A stretch of DNA of 64,000 bases from Linnemannia schmuckeri (lineage: Eukaryota; Mortierellomycota; Mortierellomycetes; Mortierellales; Mortierellaceae): the NCBI GenBank assembly GCA_029449235.1, contig JANATG010000010.1:1941001-2005000 (forward strand). Direction: 5' to 3'. A model generated the notes under the pieces. The model worked only from the letters and a program-made list of their open reading frames with translations. It was not told the origin of the DNA and did no database searches. Position numbers and translations under genes: made by a program. Shown piece after piece: positions 34,311-45,900 of the stretch; positions within the stretch are counted from its first letter, which is position 1, and each line of letters begins with the position of its first letter.

Positions 34311-34979
34311 ATGACCCGTCTCTCTACCTGCGTCGCTTTGGCCCTGGCCCTCGTCAGCTCCACCCTCGTCATGGCCCAAACCCCCGCTACCGCTGCCGCC
34401 GCTACGACCGCCGCCACACCACCCGTTGGCTGTGTGATTGCCACACCTCAGAAGCACCTCAAGCAAGGCCACCCAGAAGAGATTGAGTTCCAGAACTGCC
34501 AGGGCTCTGGAAATGTCAAGCTTCGCTACGGAGATGTCAACGACCTCTCTGCCGACAAGACTCTCGCTTGCACCAACGTCCAGTTCTCGAGTCATCGTGT
34601 TACTTGTTCTTTCACTCCTACTCGCGCCGGGACCTTTAGTCTTTCGACGATTGATGGAAGCAAAATCGAGACGTTTAGTGGGATGTTTACGGTTGATCCT
34701 GCGCCCGTTGCTGAAGCCCATGTCCCATCGGCGTCTGCTGCCAAGGCTGTCAAGGGTAACACGACTGGTCCTCATGTCCAAGGTGTGAAGGGTGTCGCTC
34801 CTGCTGCTGCTGCTCCTGGTGCTCCTCAGATGAAAAAGGTGCCTGCTTCGGTGCCCAAGACTGAGGGTTTGGGGGGAGCCCATAAGGCGGAACCTATGGA
34901 GGGTGCCAAGAAGGGTGCAGCAGGATCTTCATTCGCTAAACGTGCTCTCTATGACGTGCCCGGTTTCTTGGCCCTGTAG
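34311..34979 (+). CDS. Small secreted protein, function unknown
   Basis: Single-exon 222-residue protein. Residues 1-22 (MTRLSTCVALALALVSSTLVMA) are a clear signal peptide with a likely cut before QTP. A short Ala/Thr linker is followed by a compact domain of about 100 residues with Cys at positions near CVIATP, FQNCQGSG, LACTNV and VTCSFTP, enough for two disulphides, and a beta-rich pattern ending GTFSLSTIDGSK...FSGMFTVDPAP. This could be a small Ig-like or cell-wall-type beta sandwich; I do not recognise the family. The C-terminal half is low-complexity (Ala, Pro, Lys, Gly) with a KR site before ALYDVPGFLAL. A Kozak-like CATAATG start and an AATAAA at 35123, 144 nt after the stop, support a real transcript. 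A cell-wall or effector-like role is guesswork. Confidence 0.75.
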   Translation: MTRLSTCVALALALVSSTLVMAQTPATAAAATTAATPPVGCVIATPQKHLKQGHPEEIEFQNCQGSGNVKLRYGDVNDLSADKTLACTNVQFSSHRVTCSFTPTRAGTFSLSTIDGSKIETFSGMFTVDPAPVAEAHVPSASAAKAVKGNTTGPHVQGVKGVAPAAAAPGAPQMKKVPASVPKTEGLGGAHKAEPMEGAKKGAAGSSFAKRALYDVPGFLAL

Positions 34980-35448
34980 AAGGCGAGCGAAGAGGAAGGG
35001 ACCTTGTATCTAGCATTTCACAGTACTTTAGCATATTCATCTTCAGGGTACATTCTTTTTTAGAAGAAAACGACCACCTTTTTCAAAAACCGATGGGTGT
35101 TGATAGACTGTTAATGGGGTTTAATAAAGGCGAGGGCGATGGTTCCAGTCCTTGTCGCGAAATGATGGGCTACTGATAAAAGTAAGGATCGGAGAGAGTA
35201 GAAATGAAAAGGGCTCAGTAAGAGTACAATACGTACTGCTAGATACATGCATTTTTCACTGTCATTCCATCCCTTGGTGGCAAACAGGCGGCGTGATTTA
35301 CTTTTTGATGTCGAAAGAAATCAATGGGCGGCGTTAAGAGAGATAAAAAAAAAAAGCGGCATCTTCCTTCTACTTTGTTTCTCAATTGCGCTAATTAACA
35401 AACATTGTACTGTGCATCCTATCCTCGGCTGTCAACATCTCTCTGACC
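34980..35448. other. Intergenic between secreted protein and F-box genes
   Basis: Contains the probable poly(A) signal AATAAA at 35123-35128 for the secreted protein gene. No other feature was recognised. Confidence 0.5.
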
Positions 35449-37281
35449 ATGAGCAATACCAGGACTGGTCCAACAAGTTCAATTCAGGACCTCACCATCA
35501 TCAACAACAGCACTGCAATAACCGGTTCAGGCAGGGCAATGGCGAGATTGTCGGACCTGCCAGACGAACTACTCGCGCTCATCGCCGAGTACCTCTCATT
35601 CTCGCGCAGAGACATCCACGCCTGCGTCCTCCTCAACCACACACTCTCCTCCTTCTTCATCTCTTACCTCTGGCAGAACATCGATATCTTCTATTGTTAT
35701 CCAAAGGAGCCTGAGCTGGATCTCGTCAGTCGCTTCGCACGGTTCAAGGCGGCGTCAATTGACACGGGTGCACTGGCGAGACATGGTCGGTTTATCAAGA
35801 GTCTTAGGAGCGTTTCTGCCGATTGGCTGCCTTTCTTTGGTCACGGCACCTGTCCCCTTCTGGAAAGCGTCGATATTGGTGGGTATGATACGCATGTGGG
35901 TACTGCAGACCGGTCGCCTAGTCCGACTTCTGACGAAGACGATGAAGCAATTGTGGCGAGGAGTGTAAAGGAAGGACGGGCGGCGCTGGCTACGTTTCTT
36001 GGGCAGCAGGCATCAGGAACGCTTCGGAAGCTTTCTCTGGCACGGAACATCCTCTGGTGCAGGACAGAGGAGGAGTATCTGGACTTGATGAGGTCTATCC
36101 CACAGAGTGTTGAAGAGCTCAGGTTGTTTCAGTGGGATGGGAGCTGTTTTGGTGAGGAGACTGATGGAAGCGACTGGGGCCAGTATATTGACATTATGGA
36201 CGTCCAAAACTTTCAGGATGAATATCCACGCTTGAGAGCAGCAGCAACGGCAGCAGCAGCTGCGTTGACAACCCGCCCAATCTCCACACCAAGCACAGGG
36301 CAAAAGAACATCCTCTCAAACGTCAAGAAGCTGGTTTTGGAGTACTCGATCGTTGATGGAGCTGGGCCCAACAAACTACTATCCTGGATCCCAGCCTTGG
36401 AGAGCTTGTCGATATACGGCTCGTCGGTTTTTCACGTGGTCGAATTTGCCCGTACTCTCCGCAGCAGATGTCCATTGCTGACAGCCTTAAACATATCGAG
36501 TGCAAACAACAAGGGCATTGCCTCTCTCCCTGGACTTGCGTATCCTATCCTCCTTTGTGCTAGTCTCCGGGGCTGGAAAACTCTCGCCCTGTCGTCTAAC
36601 CGACTTGTTAATTCCGGGACGCTATGGCAGACATCTCTGCTGCACCATGTCAACACTCTGGAGACACTTTACCTGGAAGGCTTTTGCATGGATAACGGTG
36701 GCGCGTTCATGGGACAACTTATGGACTGTTCCTCTAGACTGAAGCATCTCTTTGTCACCCCTCTGAAGGATTACGGAATGATATGGTCGAAGTTCTCAGA
36801 GACATCGAACTGGGCTTGTCGAGATCTTGAGGTGTTTCGAGTTCCTTTTATATTTATTCCGTATACGTCTGATATCGAGGCGGCGCGCAATCGGTTCCAA
36901 CAACAGCTCTATCATCAACTAGCACGGCTGACCAAACTACGGGAGTTGATCTTTGGCGAGATGGAGGATGACGAGCTTGTTCTTGACAATGGTGATGGTT
37001 ACGGTGACCAACAGCAGCCGCAATATCATCAGTCGAGCTTCAGCGTCAACATCCGCCCTCAAGGTTCCTTGGTTGATGACTTTTTTTGCCCTGATATGAC
37101 AATCGAGAGCGGAATGGATGTGCTGAAGGATTTGAGGCAGTTAAGACGTGTTGGGCTGAGAGGGCTGAAAAGCCATGCCTTCTTGAAGAGTGAGGAGGAT
37201 CAAGCCTGGGTTAAGGAGAATTGGCCACTGCTGCAACATGAGTACCGTAATGACTTTTGGAAGGTCTTTCGGCGTTGGTAA
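35449..37281 (+). CDS. F-box protein with leucine-rich-type repeats
   Basis: Single-exon protein of 610 residues. After a Ser/Thr-rich N-terminus of about 30 residues comes an F-box: ARLSDLPDELLALIAEYLSF, then RRDIHACVLLNHTLSSFFIS and LWQNIDIFY. The F-box binds Skp1 in SCF ubiquitin ligases. The remaining ~520 residues have scattered leucine-rich segments (TLRKLSLARNILW, SVEELRLFQWDG, VKKLVLEYSIVDG, LESLSIYGSSVF, LETLYLEGF, LRQLRRVGLRGLKSH), which would form a substrate-binding solenoid. An acidic insert (SPSPTSDEDDEAIVA) lies near residue 165. The in-frame ATG at 35539 just before the F-box is an alternative start. The type matches a large fast-evolving F-box family; the target cannot be predicted. 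Confidence 0.85.
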   Translation: MSNTRTGPTSSIQDLTIINNSTAITGSGRAMARLSDLPDELLALIAEYLSFSRRDIHACVLLNHTLSSFFISYLWQNIDIFYCYPKEPELDLVSRFARFKAASIDTGALARHGRFIKSLRSVSADWLPFFGHGTCPLLESVDIGGYDTHVGTADRSPSPTSDEDDEAIVARSVKEGRAALATFLGQQASGTLRKLSLARNILWCRTEEEYLDLMRSIPQSVEELRLFQWDGSCFGEETDGSDWGQYIDIMDVQNFQDEYPRLRAAATAAAAALTTRPISTPSTGQKNILSNVKKLVLEYSIVDGAGPNKLLSWIPALESLSIYGSSVFHVVEFARTLRSRCPLLTALNISSANNKGIASLPGLAYPILLCASLRGWKTLALSSNRLVNSGTLWQTSLLHHVNTLETLYLEGFCMDNGGAFMGQLMDCSSRLKHLFVTPLKDYGMIWSKFSETSNWACRDLEVFRVPFIFIPYTSDIEAARNRFQQQLYHQLARLTKLRELIFGEMEDDELVLDNGDGYGDQQQPQYHQSSFSVNIRPQGSLVDDFFCPDMTIESGMDVLKDLRQLRRVGLRGLKSHAFLKSEEDQAWVKENWPLLQHEYRNDFWKVFRRW

Positions 37282-40200
37282 TAGGTGAACCTAGATATTT
37301 TTCTCGTAGGTATCTCTTTCTTTTCATTAAAATTCAACATCCTATCTCCCCCACCTAGTTATGTTGTTGGCGTGTAAAGAAGAACAAAGCGAGTGTCTTA
37401 TTAATAGATGGCAGTGTTATCGTCTCTTGAATTGGGCGGCAACTGATGCGGATGAAAACAACGGACGTGTTTTTCTGAAATATGTATGAGAGTGAGCAAG
37501 GCTAACACGTACGCCCATCAGATCCTTTCTCTTTCTTGATCCTTTGCTTCTTCAAGTTTGGATGTATTCCGCCAGCACAACGACATGTTGGCCTATTTTT
37601 CACTTTAGGATCGGTATCACATGACCATCTTCCTTACATGCGTTTTATGCGTCAAATTATTGCTCTTCTATGAGTATCATTCGTCCTCTTCCCCTATTTT
37701 CCTCTGCGTTTACGTCTCATGGAGTACCAAGGAGACGAATACAGCCCGTTGGGCGACATATTTTTTTTCGACTTATGCCCAGACCCATACAATATCATTA
37801 TCGCCTTTCTTAGAGGCGAGGATCAAGGATCCGCAAGCCCTGTGTCCGTCAATTCGGCTTAGTTCCTTACCTTGCTTTGTATTCATCACTGTAAAGGGAT
37901 CAATGACAAGACTCTAAGCTATCCTGGACTTTTGAGGCTATGAAAAGAAAAAAGGACCCTGCCTGCCAATCCAGCCGAGTGAGCTGAAGTGGATAAACCT
38001 TCTTATTTATGTTATCACTTCCATCTCTATCTCCTTCGTTCTTCGTCCTCCTGCGATCTCTGTTGGAAAATCCGGGCTCTCATATCCAACCATTAATGGT
38101 TTACAGGCATTTGTTGGGTCATGGACTTCGGAACATTGTTTGTCGCGAGGTTCGACTTCTGAGCCACACGATGTTCACCCCTTGTTCTACCCCTGCCCCA
38201 CCCTTACATTGGTAGGCATTGCCACTACTTCTGCCGCCGCTAGAAATTTTATTTATGGCGATGTAGTGATGACGAGAAGAAAACACCTGCGACAAGAGAT
38301 GGAAGAAATGGTGCTTTGTATGGATCGTAAGACACTTCGCTTCCTATCTCTCGCTGTCTTTAGACTTCTCCTTTCTCTCGGCTGTTTTTCTTTCCATTCC
38401 CCTGGGCAATGTGGTGCCTGGGAATACATAGCGGTGTTTTTCAAGCATCTTTCTTTCGTCATGCCCTTTCTCTTAATTCTCGTTTCCCTGTTACTATTCG
38501 AGTGTAAAAATAGCATAGTTCTTTTTTCAGAAGGAAAAAAAATTGTCCAACCATACAAAACTAGCCATTTTTGTCACACTTTCACAAAATGGCACGCACT
38601 GACGGACAGGACGGAAGAGGAAAAGAGAACGAGAGAGATAGGCTCTTTGCTTTGACCGTGATGCGCAAGTTGTACACAAACCCAACAAACGCAACACAAT
38701 TCTTCCGCAAATCAGTGAAGCATAAACAAACTAAGCCCTAGAGGTGGAGAAAGAAGATGAAAATGTGCGCACCTGTGGAACAACAGCCTTGTCTTTTTAT
38801 TCGCAGAAGAACAACGTCAAGTGAAAAAAAGATGGTAAACAATGACAACCAGGCACAGCCCTGGAATGATACATTGAGGACAGGTAGAGGTTGTATCCGG
38901 CTGGTTTGCGAATGTCTATTTCGAGAAAGTACTCATTGTTTTTTCCCAGTGCAATAAAAACGTCTGCTTTTCTTTATTCGCCTTTTGGTGGTGGCGAGCG
39001 GATTGGCGCAAAATGGTTGATGGCAATAAGCATTGCAAGATAATGCATCGCCGTTTGAAAGGTGGCGTATCGTTGTGTCCACCTGGACCTAATATGTCCA
39101 TGTATATCCGGTCATCAGTTCTATTCGGATAATATTTATGAGCGGTGATATTTCTTTACTCTAAGCCTATCACTGTTCTCGAACAGAGCGAGAGCGCTCT
39201 TTTTCTAGTTCGATGGAGCGCGAACGCTAGACCCCCAAGGCAAGGACCTGAGTTAGCAGAATAATACAGAAAAAGGGAGATCACAAATTAGGGTTTATTT
39301 CTTCCTTTGCTTTTAGCCGAGAGCGCATGAAAGACCAATGTACCAGAACCCCCGAGCTCATTGATATTTCTGGTTCCAAAGATGCGCATCCATCAGTGCT
39401 GGTGTCCCTGGTATTTTCAAATTAGGGATATGCTCCCGGTGGTTCGCGAGCGGGATCTCCAAAGTTCCAGTTAGGAACATACGTAAAACGGTGCCAGCTC
39501 TGATGATTCTCGCTGATCGTGCCTGAAATCTTCCCAGATTGATGTGTTTACAATTTGTGAGCGAGCCGTGTTGTGACCGAGTCACTTATGTGTGTACGGT
39601 TCGTGAAAAAGTGGCGGAATACTTATAAACACTAAACACAAACTTAACTGCCTTCGACCTTTTGAGCACCCATCGTCATTTTTCGTCTTTCCGCTAAAGC
39701 CAGCTCTTTATTTTCGGTTGAGCCATTTTTTTACCCGAGACTGGTTGCGCCTCTCTTCTTTATCTCAGGGATCATTCCCCTCTCTATCTCTTCTTGACCC
39801 CTGCTCACTTAGCAATTACACTTGATGGGCGTTCCATCTTGGTTTTCCTTGCATCTTTTATTTTACTTTGCCATCCACGAGCATGATGAGGAACAAAGGA
39901 TCATTCTCTGAAAGTGATATGTACTCATTGCCAACAGCAACGACATAACAGCAAAGCAAAAACCATGTGAGCTCCGCTCGTTAGGCCAGTTGGACATCTT
40001 TTCCCTCTGTTGGTCTTGTGCGTGTGTTTACAAATAGATTGAGCCCGCCCCTTTGTTCTCATGTCGGTGCGCAAAATAAATTTCTTGGTTTTGCCGGCTG
40101 AACAGAGTTCTGCTTAATGTACCACACATATTTTTGTTTCTTAAAGGGGTAGGGGGCATTTCGCAGGCAAGGTGGATTAATGATAGGGTGCGGGGAAGAG

Positions 40201-40813
40201 GACAAACAGTTTGTGAGGGTAAAAACGCGCACACTAACGAATGTAAGGGTGTTATGCGTGGTGGTTAGAAGGAAAGGATGACGAGGACAGGAGGTGGGCG
40301 TATTTTTGTTGTTGCTGGTGTTGGCGTTATTTTTACCTTACCTTATTTTTCCTGGCCATACCCAACAGACAGGCACATTGACCTGACCTGAACGGAGGAA
40401 TTAGTGGTGGAGAGTGGTCACCAAGGGGAGTGTTTCGCTTTGTTTGTTTGTTCATGTTGAAGCCTAGTCCTAATTGGAGGACATAGGAGGGGAGTGAACA
40501 GTGGTCGCCATTCATTCGGCGTGGTATCTTTAGCTCTTGTTTGGCTTTGTGTGCAGGTTGTATTTGCGCCTTTTGTGTGGGCGTGTGTGTTAAGTATCAT
40601 AACTATGTTCAAATTACCCCCGAGGGAGGAGCTGGAGTATAAAAAGGGATGCGATCGTACCCTTTTTTCCGTCATCCAACTCTCTTCTCCTTATTTATTC
40701 ATTTCCATCCTTTTGGACACTTTTCACTCACACACACACACTGTCCCAATTAAGCAATTTTATCCAACAACTCTCACAACCAGCAATCTCAACACCACAG
40801 TAAACAACAAACA
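37282..40813. other. Intergenic, gene-poor 3.5 kb
   Basis: No supported gene. The right end holds the promoter of the chitin deacetylase gene with a TATA box at 40638 and CA-rich and pyrimidine-rich sequence just before the ATG. The short open frames at 37621, 38140, 39358 and 40494 have no recognisable motif. Confidence 0.45.
40638..40645 (+). promoter_or_regulatory. TATA box of the chitin deacetylase gene
   Basis: TATAAAAA in the context GGAGTATAAAAAGGGATG, 176 nt upstream of the ATG, followed by a pyrimidine-rich stretch where transcription probably starts. It is the clearest TATA box in the window and suggests a regulated rather than constitutive promoter. Confidence 0.6.
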
Positions 40814-42178
40814 ATGTACCTGAAACTCTCAGTCATCGCAGCACTGATTGCTATGACCGCCGCAGCACCCTCCACCACCGTTGCCCCCAGCCCCGCCGCA
40901 CCCTCCTCCTCCCCTGCCCCTGCCGGCACTCCCGCGCCCCTCATCCCCCTGCCTCCCTTCAGCGGCACCCTCGTTGGCGTCTACCCTACCCAGGACCAAA
41001 CCGCGCCCACCGACACTCCTCTCGTCAAGCAATGGCTCTCAGAACTCAACCTCACCTCCGTTGCGACCTGGCCCGTCGTCCCCTTCACCGCCGCGGGTGA
41101 CCCCAAAAACCCCAAAGCCATCCCTGCAGCTTCCTGTGACTGGACCGAGACCAACTGTATTAACAAGGATTTGACTACTTGCCCCCTTGGAGTGTGGGGT
41201 CTTACTTATGACGATGGCCCAACAGAGTTTTCGGGCAAGCTGTATGATTTCTTGGATACGACTGACCAGAAGGCGACGTTGTTTTACATTGGATCGAATG
41301 TGATTCAAAACCCAGCGCTTGCTCGGAGGGCGTGTGCGGCTGGCCATCACATTGCGGTGCATACTTGGTCGCATAATCCATCGACTTCTCTGACGAACGA
41401 GCAGTTTGTGGCCGAGGTCAAGTATACTGAGATGGCGATCAAGGAGCTCTGTGGCTTCACTCCTCGTTACTTCCGCGTAAGTTTTTCTTCTCTTTTCGTC
41501 TTGGTTACCCTTCGGTTTTGATTGTACCTCTCCTTCTTCCTACTTATATAGCATGGTCCTAACAGTCAATTTTCTCATAAATCTCACTTCCAATTAAATA
41601 CCGTCCAATAGCCTCCATACGGCGACATTGACGACAGAATCCGCGGCCTCCTCTGGGCAATGGGCTACACATCCGTCATCTGGGATTACGACACCAATGA
41701 CTGGATGATGGCCCCCGGCGGTTCCCGCACCATGGCTCAAGTCGACGCCGCTTTCGCGCAATGGATCGCTGCCGCACCCACCGACAAGACTGGCCACATG
41801 ACCCTCGAACACGAACTTTACGCAAACACCGTCGACGCTGCGATTGCCAACCTGCCCAAAGTCCAGGCAACTTGGAAGACGATGCCCGTCTCGGCCTGCA
41901 TGAACGATGCCTATCCTTATTTGGAGAAGAATATTACTTTGGCGACTATGGATGGTGCCAAGACTGGCGTTAACAACGGAAGCAACTCTACCACACCTTC
42001 CACTGCTGCCGCTGGTGGATCTACATCGACCGGTTCTGCCGGTTCTTCCACTGCTTCGGGCTCCGCTGCCCATAGCACCACCGGTTCTGGGGCCGTTTCT
42101 AATATGGTTGTTTCTTCTTCGGTCACTGTCTTGGCGGCCGCTGCTGCCGTCGCTCTCGGCCAAATGATGCTCCTCTAA
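40814..42178 (+). CDS. Chitin deacetylase, GPI-anchored (carbohydrate esterase family 4)
   Basis: Secreted polysaccharide deacetylase that converts chitin to chitosan in the cell wall. Two exons, 40814-41476 and 41612-42178, phase 0, 409 residues. The signal peptide is MYLKLSVIAALIAMTAAA, followed by a Pro/Ser/Ala-rich linker. The five CE4 motifs are present in order: TYDDGP (catalytic base Asp and metal Asp), HTWSH (metal His), RYFRPPYGDIDDRIR (spanning the intron), WDYDTNDW and LEHELY. The C-terminus has a Ser/Thr/Gly-rich stretch followed by a hydrophobic tail (VLAAAAAVALGQMMLL), typical of GPI anchoring, so the enzyme probably stays at the plasma membrane or wall. A TATA box lies 176 nt upstream. 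The intron is 135 nt. Confidence 0.93.
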
Positions 42179-42940
42179 ATGATGCATTTATTCCACTCAC
42201 CCACTCCACCCTCTTCCCTTCATGTCCACCCTCTACGGTCCTTTCATTCTGTAAAACAAATATCTAGAAAACATTTATCCTTTTTTTTTTTTTTTTTTTC
42301 ATAAAAATCCATTTTAGAAAGTTTTAATCATGCGATTGATATCTCTGCCTGATGTTACTCAAGTGTTGCCACCGACAATGTTGCCCTTCTATCTTTCGAG
42401 GAAACAAGATGCACCTCACCTTCCCCTGTCCTTTCCTAACTATTGCTTTTTGTTAAGACTGTGTACATTCAACCCAGCAACCTCAGCTAGAAAGACACGC
42501 TCCTCGGACTGGTTTTTATTCTTTGCACTAATTTTCCATACTACTTTCATGTAATTTTCCTCAAAAGCATATCTCGTCCGTCCTCAACCAGCAGCCCAGA
42601 CCCCTTTCACACTCGTTCATTCATTCATTGCTTGCCTAGAACTCCCCCTACGGTGGCACATCGGTCTATTTGCTCTTACTTTATACAATAAGTTTACACC
42701 ATCCATCCCTTGTTTGACCCTTCTCCGACTACTGATAATGTCGTATGGTTTGTTGTAAGATGTTTATTCTCAGTCGCGAAGAGTTGGAGTATTGGTATGT
42801 CTACATCTGAGTACAAACACAAAAGTAGAAACACAAGGAGTCAAAAAAGCTGAAAGAAAACACAATAAAGAGAAGGAGAGTAGTGTTACAAAGAAAAGAG
42901 TCATATTTTGGTTGATGCAAAAAAGCAATGTAAAGTGGTA
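42179..42940. other. 3' flanks of the convergent chitin deacetylase and PP4R1-like genes
   Basis: About 760 nt between two convergent stop codons. A T-run of about 19 lies near 42281. No other feature was recognised. Confidence 0.5.
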
Positions 42941-45900
42941 TTAGGGTGTGCTAAAGGTGGAGGTGGAGCTCGTCATGGGCGGAAACGGGCATGAAAACAC
43001 CAACCGCCCAGGGTGAGGAGACGTCGCTCCTGACGCCACAATCGCTGCATACGACGGCGAGCCAGGGTCCTTGTACGCCAAAGCGCGTTTCGTCGTTCCA
43101 TTGGCGTCGGTGGCAGTAGAAGGCGCGGTGTTGATGGGCGAGATCGATAGTGGAGGTGGAACCGCCTTCTTGCCTAACGTGCCCGTTGCTTGCAACTTTG
43201 CATTCAGCACTCGCAACACCTGTTCCTCGGGGGACCGTCCTGTCGTTGTCGATGGCGAGGTGCCGTTCCGGGTGGCTGACTGTGCTGCATCCACCGTCAC
43301 GGCTCCACGGTTAGTTCCCATTGGTACCAGAACCTTCTTAGGGCTGTTGCTGCCGGCGGTATCCTCCTTCTTGACCAACGCCGCATAGCTGAGAGGGGAC
43401 GGCGCCTGCGCCTGGGACGTCAGTGCTGCTGCTTGTGCTGACGGTGCGCTCGCGGATGAGAGAGGGGGGTATTGCGAGACTGCTGGGGCAGCAATAGGCG
43501 CAGGCAGGAATGATTCGGGTTCTTTCATCAGCTCAGCACCGCTCGCAGGTCGGCCGCTGTCGTAGGAGGGCTCTTGCCCAGCAAGAGCATTGTCGTTGCT
43601 ACCAGAGACAACGACCGCCACCCGTTCGCCCGATTCATCCTGGACCGCTTCCTCCATCGCAACCTCTATTGGCGAGTCTGTCTTTGTTGTCGCCGTCGAT
43701 TCTATCGTAGGCCTTGCCGTGCTGGTTACTGCCGCACTTGTGCTATCCACGCTGGCTTTAAAGGCCTGAAGCTTTTTGACGAATGTATCCTCGTCATCGT
43801 CTTCGTCAGAGTACCCGTCGCTGAACCGACGAGGCGCATCAAACAATGACAGCGACTCATCCTCACCCTCTCCAAACTGCCTTGGTGCATCGAAATCACC
43901 TTCGCCCTCATCAAACTGCCTTGGCGCGTCAAATAAAGACACACCCTCACCATCATCGGTCTCATCCTCATCCCAGTTCCGCTCCAGCGCCTCCTTTGAA
44001 CCCAGTGACGCCGAAAACGACTTGTGAGCGCCATCTCCCGAGCCATCCTCCTCATCGTCGTCAATCTCACCATGGATGTAGTCCCAGCTCGTTTTAGGTT
44101 TCCGGATCTCCTTGCCAGAGACGGTCAGCTTGTTGTTGACCATGACTTTCATGCCGAGTCCTATGCTGTTGCGGTTCCTAGGCTTGTTCGAGATCCCCTT
44201 GGCCTTGGCAGAGTTCAGGTAGTCCAAATTGTCGTCGCTGCTCTCGTCTTCCTCACTGTCGGTTTCGCCCTCCTCATCGTCGTCATCTTCATCCTCGTCA
44301 CTGCCCTTCTCACCAGCAAGGAACTGCATCTCCTCGTCGCCATCGGCATCCTCGTCCCCTTCGGCAATCGTCGCGACGAGACTCCGGTCCGAAGAAGCGC
44401 CGAAGGGTCCGTTCTTCTTCTTCTTGCTCTTTCCCTTGGACTTGCTCGACTTTTTCTTCTTCTTCGGCTTGGGGAGCTCGGCGGGGCCTCCAGCATAGAT
44501 ACGAACATCGCGATCGGGGTCGTGCTGCATCGTCGTCAGCAATCCTTGCAGGCGGTTGGATTCTGATGCATCGTTGTAGAACCCGCTGTCGATAATCCAG
44601 GTCACAACCCTGGAAACCCAAATGCGGACATTGACAACAGTATCCGTCGCCAGTCGCTCAATCAACAGGGTCAAGAAGTGCTCCTCAAAGTCCTCAACCG
44701 TCATGCCCGAGTCCAGGAGTGACTGGATAATTTGGACCGCCACCACACGAGATCGGAATCCTCCCGTCGTGGCAAACTCAACGGTCTGTCGGACAACCTG
44801 GCTCTGGATGGTGGTCGTCCTGTCTGCATCGTCCTGATCCGGTACAGTGGCTGGTGGGGATGCTGCAGTTGCAACAGCTGCTGATGCTTTTGTAGTGGAT
44901 GCAAAGGTGGAGGGAGCCGATCTGTGGGCCTCTGCAAAGGTGCCACTCGACAAGTCCCCCTGGGTGGTGTCGATAGGTCCGTTCAACTGTGCCGTCAGAT
45001 CCTCCATCTCAACATCTTCACCCTCGCCAAAGCAGCCCGGGACCGGTCCGTCGTCCTCCTCCTGCTCAGAGACATCAGCAACGTCGGACGATAATGACCT
45101 AGGGTCGTAGGGTCCAATGCGAGTACTGGCGTCCCAAAGAGCAGGGAATGCCATAACCCCAGATTCGCGAATCGTTGAAACAGAGTCTGTGCACGCTCGT
45201 ATGCTCAATGGTATCAAAACCTCGACCAGGTCCTGGCCTTCTGCGATATCACACAGTCCTGGAAGCTGTCCTGCCAAAGAGTCGCGGAGGCGCCAGTTGC
45301 TTGATTGTTCGAGTTCCAGCCATGCAGTGTTGAGATTCCTCAGAGCTTCGGAACGCTTTTTGGGTGAGAGGCAAGTGACGAATTCGACAACATGGCCGAT
45401 CACGCCCTCCTTGACCTCATCCTCTGCCACGAGACATTCTGAAAACGCTGTGGCCAAGTCGCGATCGGCAAGTTCCGGTCCCAGAATTTTGGCCACCTCG
45501 TGCAGCGAACACGCCAACGACCTCCTGATAGGGAATCTGAATGTTCCGGCAAGCTTCATGTACACTGGCTTCATCTGAGGCCATTTTGACCGACCCGCAG
45601 TCAAAACAACAGCTATAAGCATACGTGTGCAAATAATTGACGATTAAAATGTGATTTCTAGATCATGGGCACTGACACGATAATCGTTCAAAAAGGAATG
45701 TCATACCTGGGAAGCTGAAGGCGCACATCACTGCCAGCTCATGTTCATTCATAGGCTGCTGGCCCATGTTCAGGAAGTGGTTCAGGAGGGTGTCTGGGAC
45801 ATTGCCTTGCCCCAACCCGTAAATGACCTCTCCTAGGACCTCCATTGCGGAGTTGCGAACATTCCGACTGACATCTCCAGCATAAATGTCGTAAATCTCC

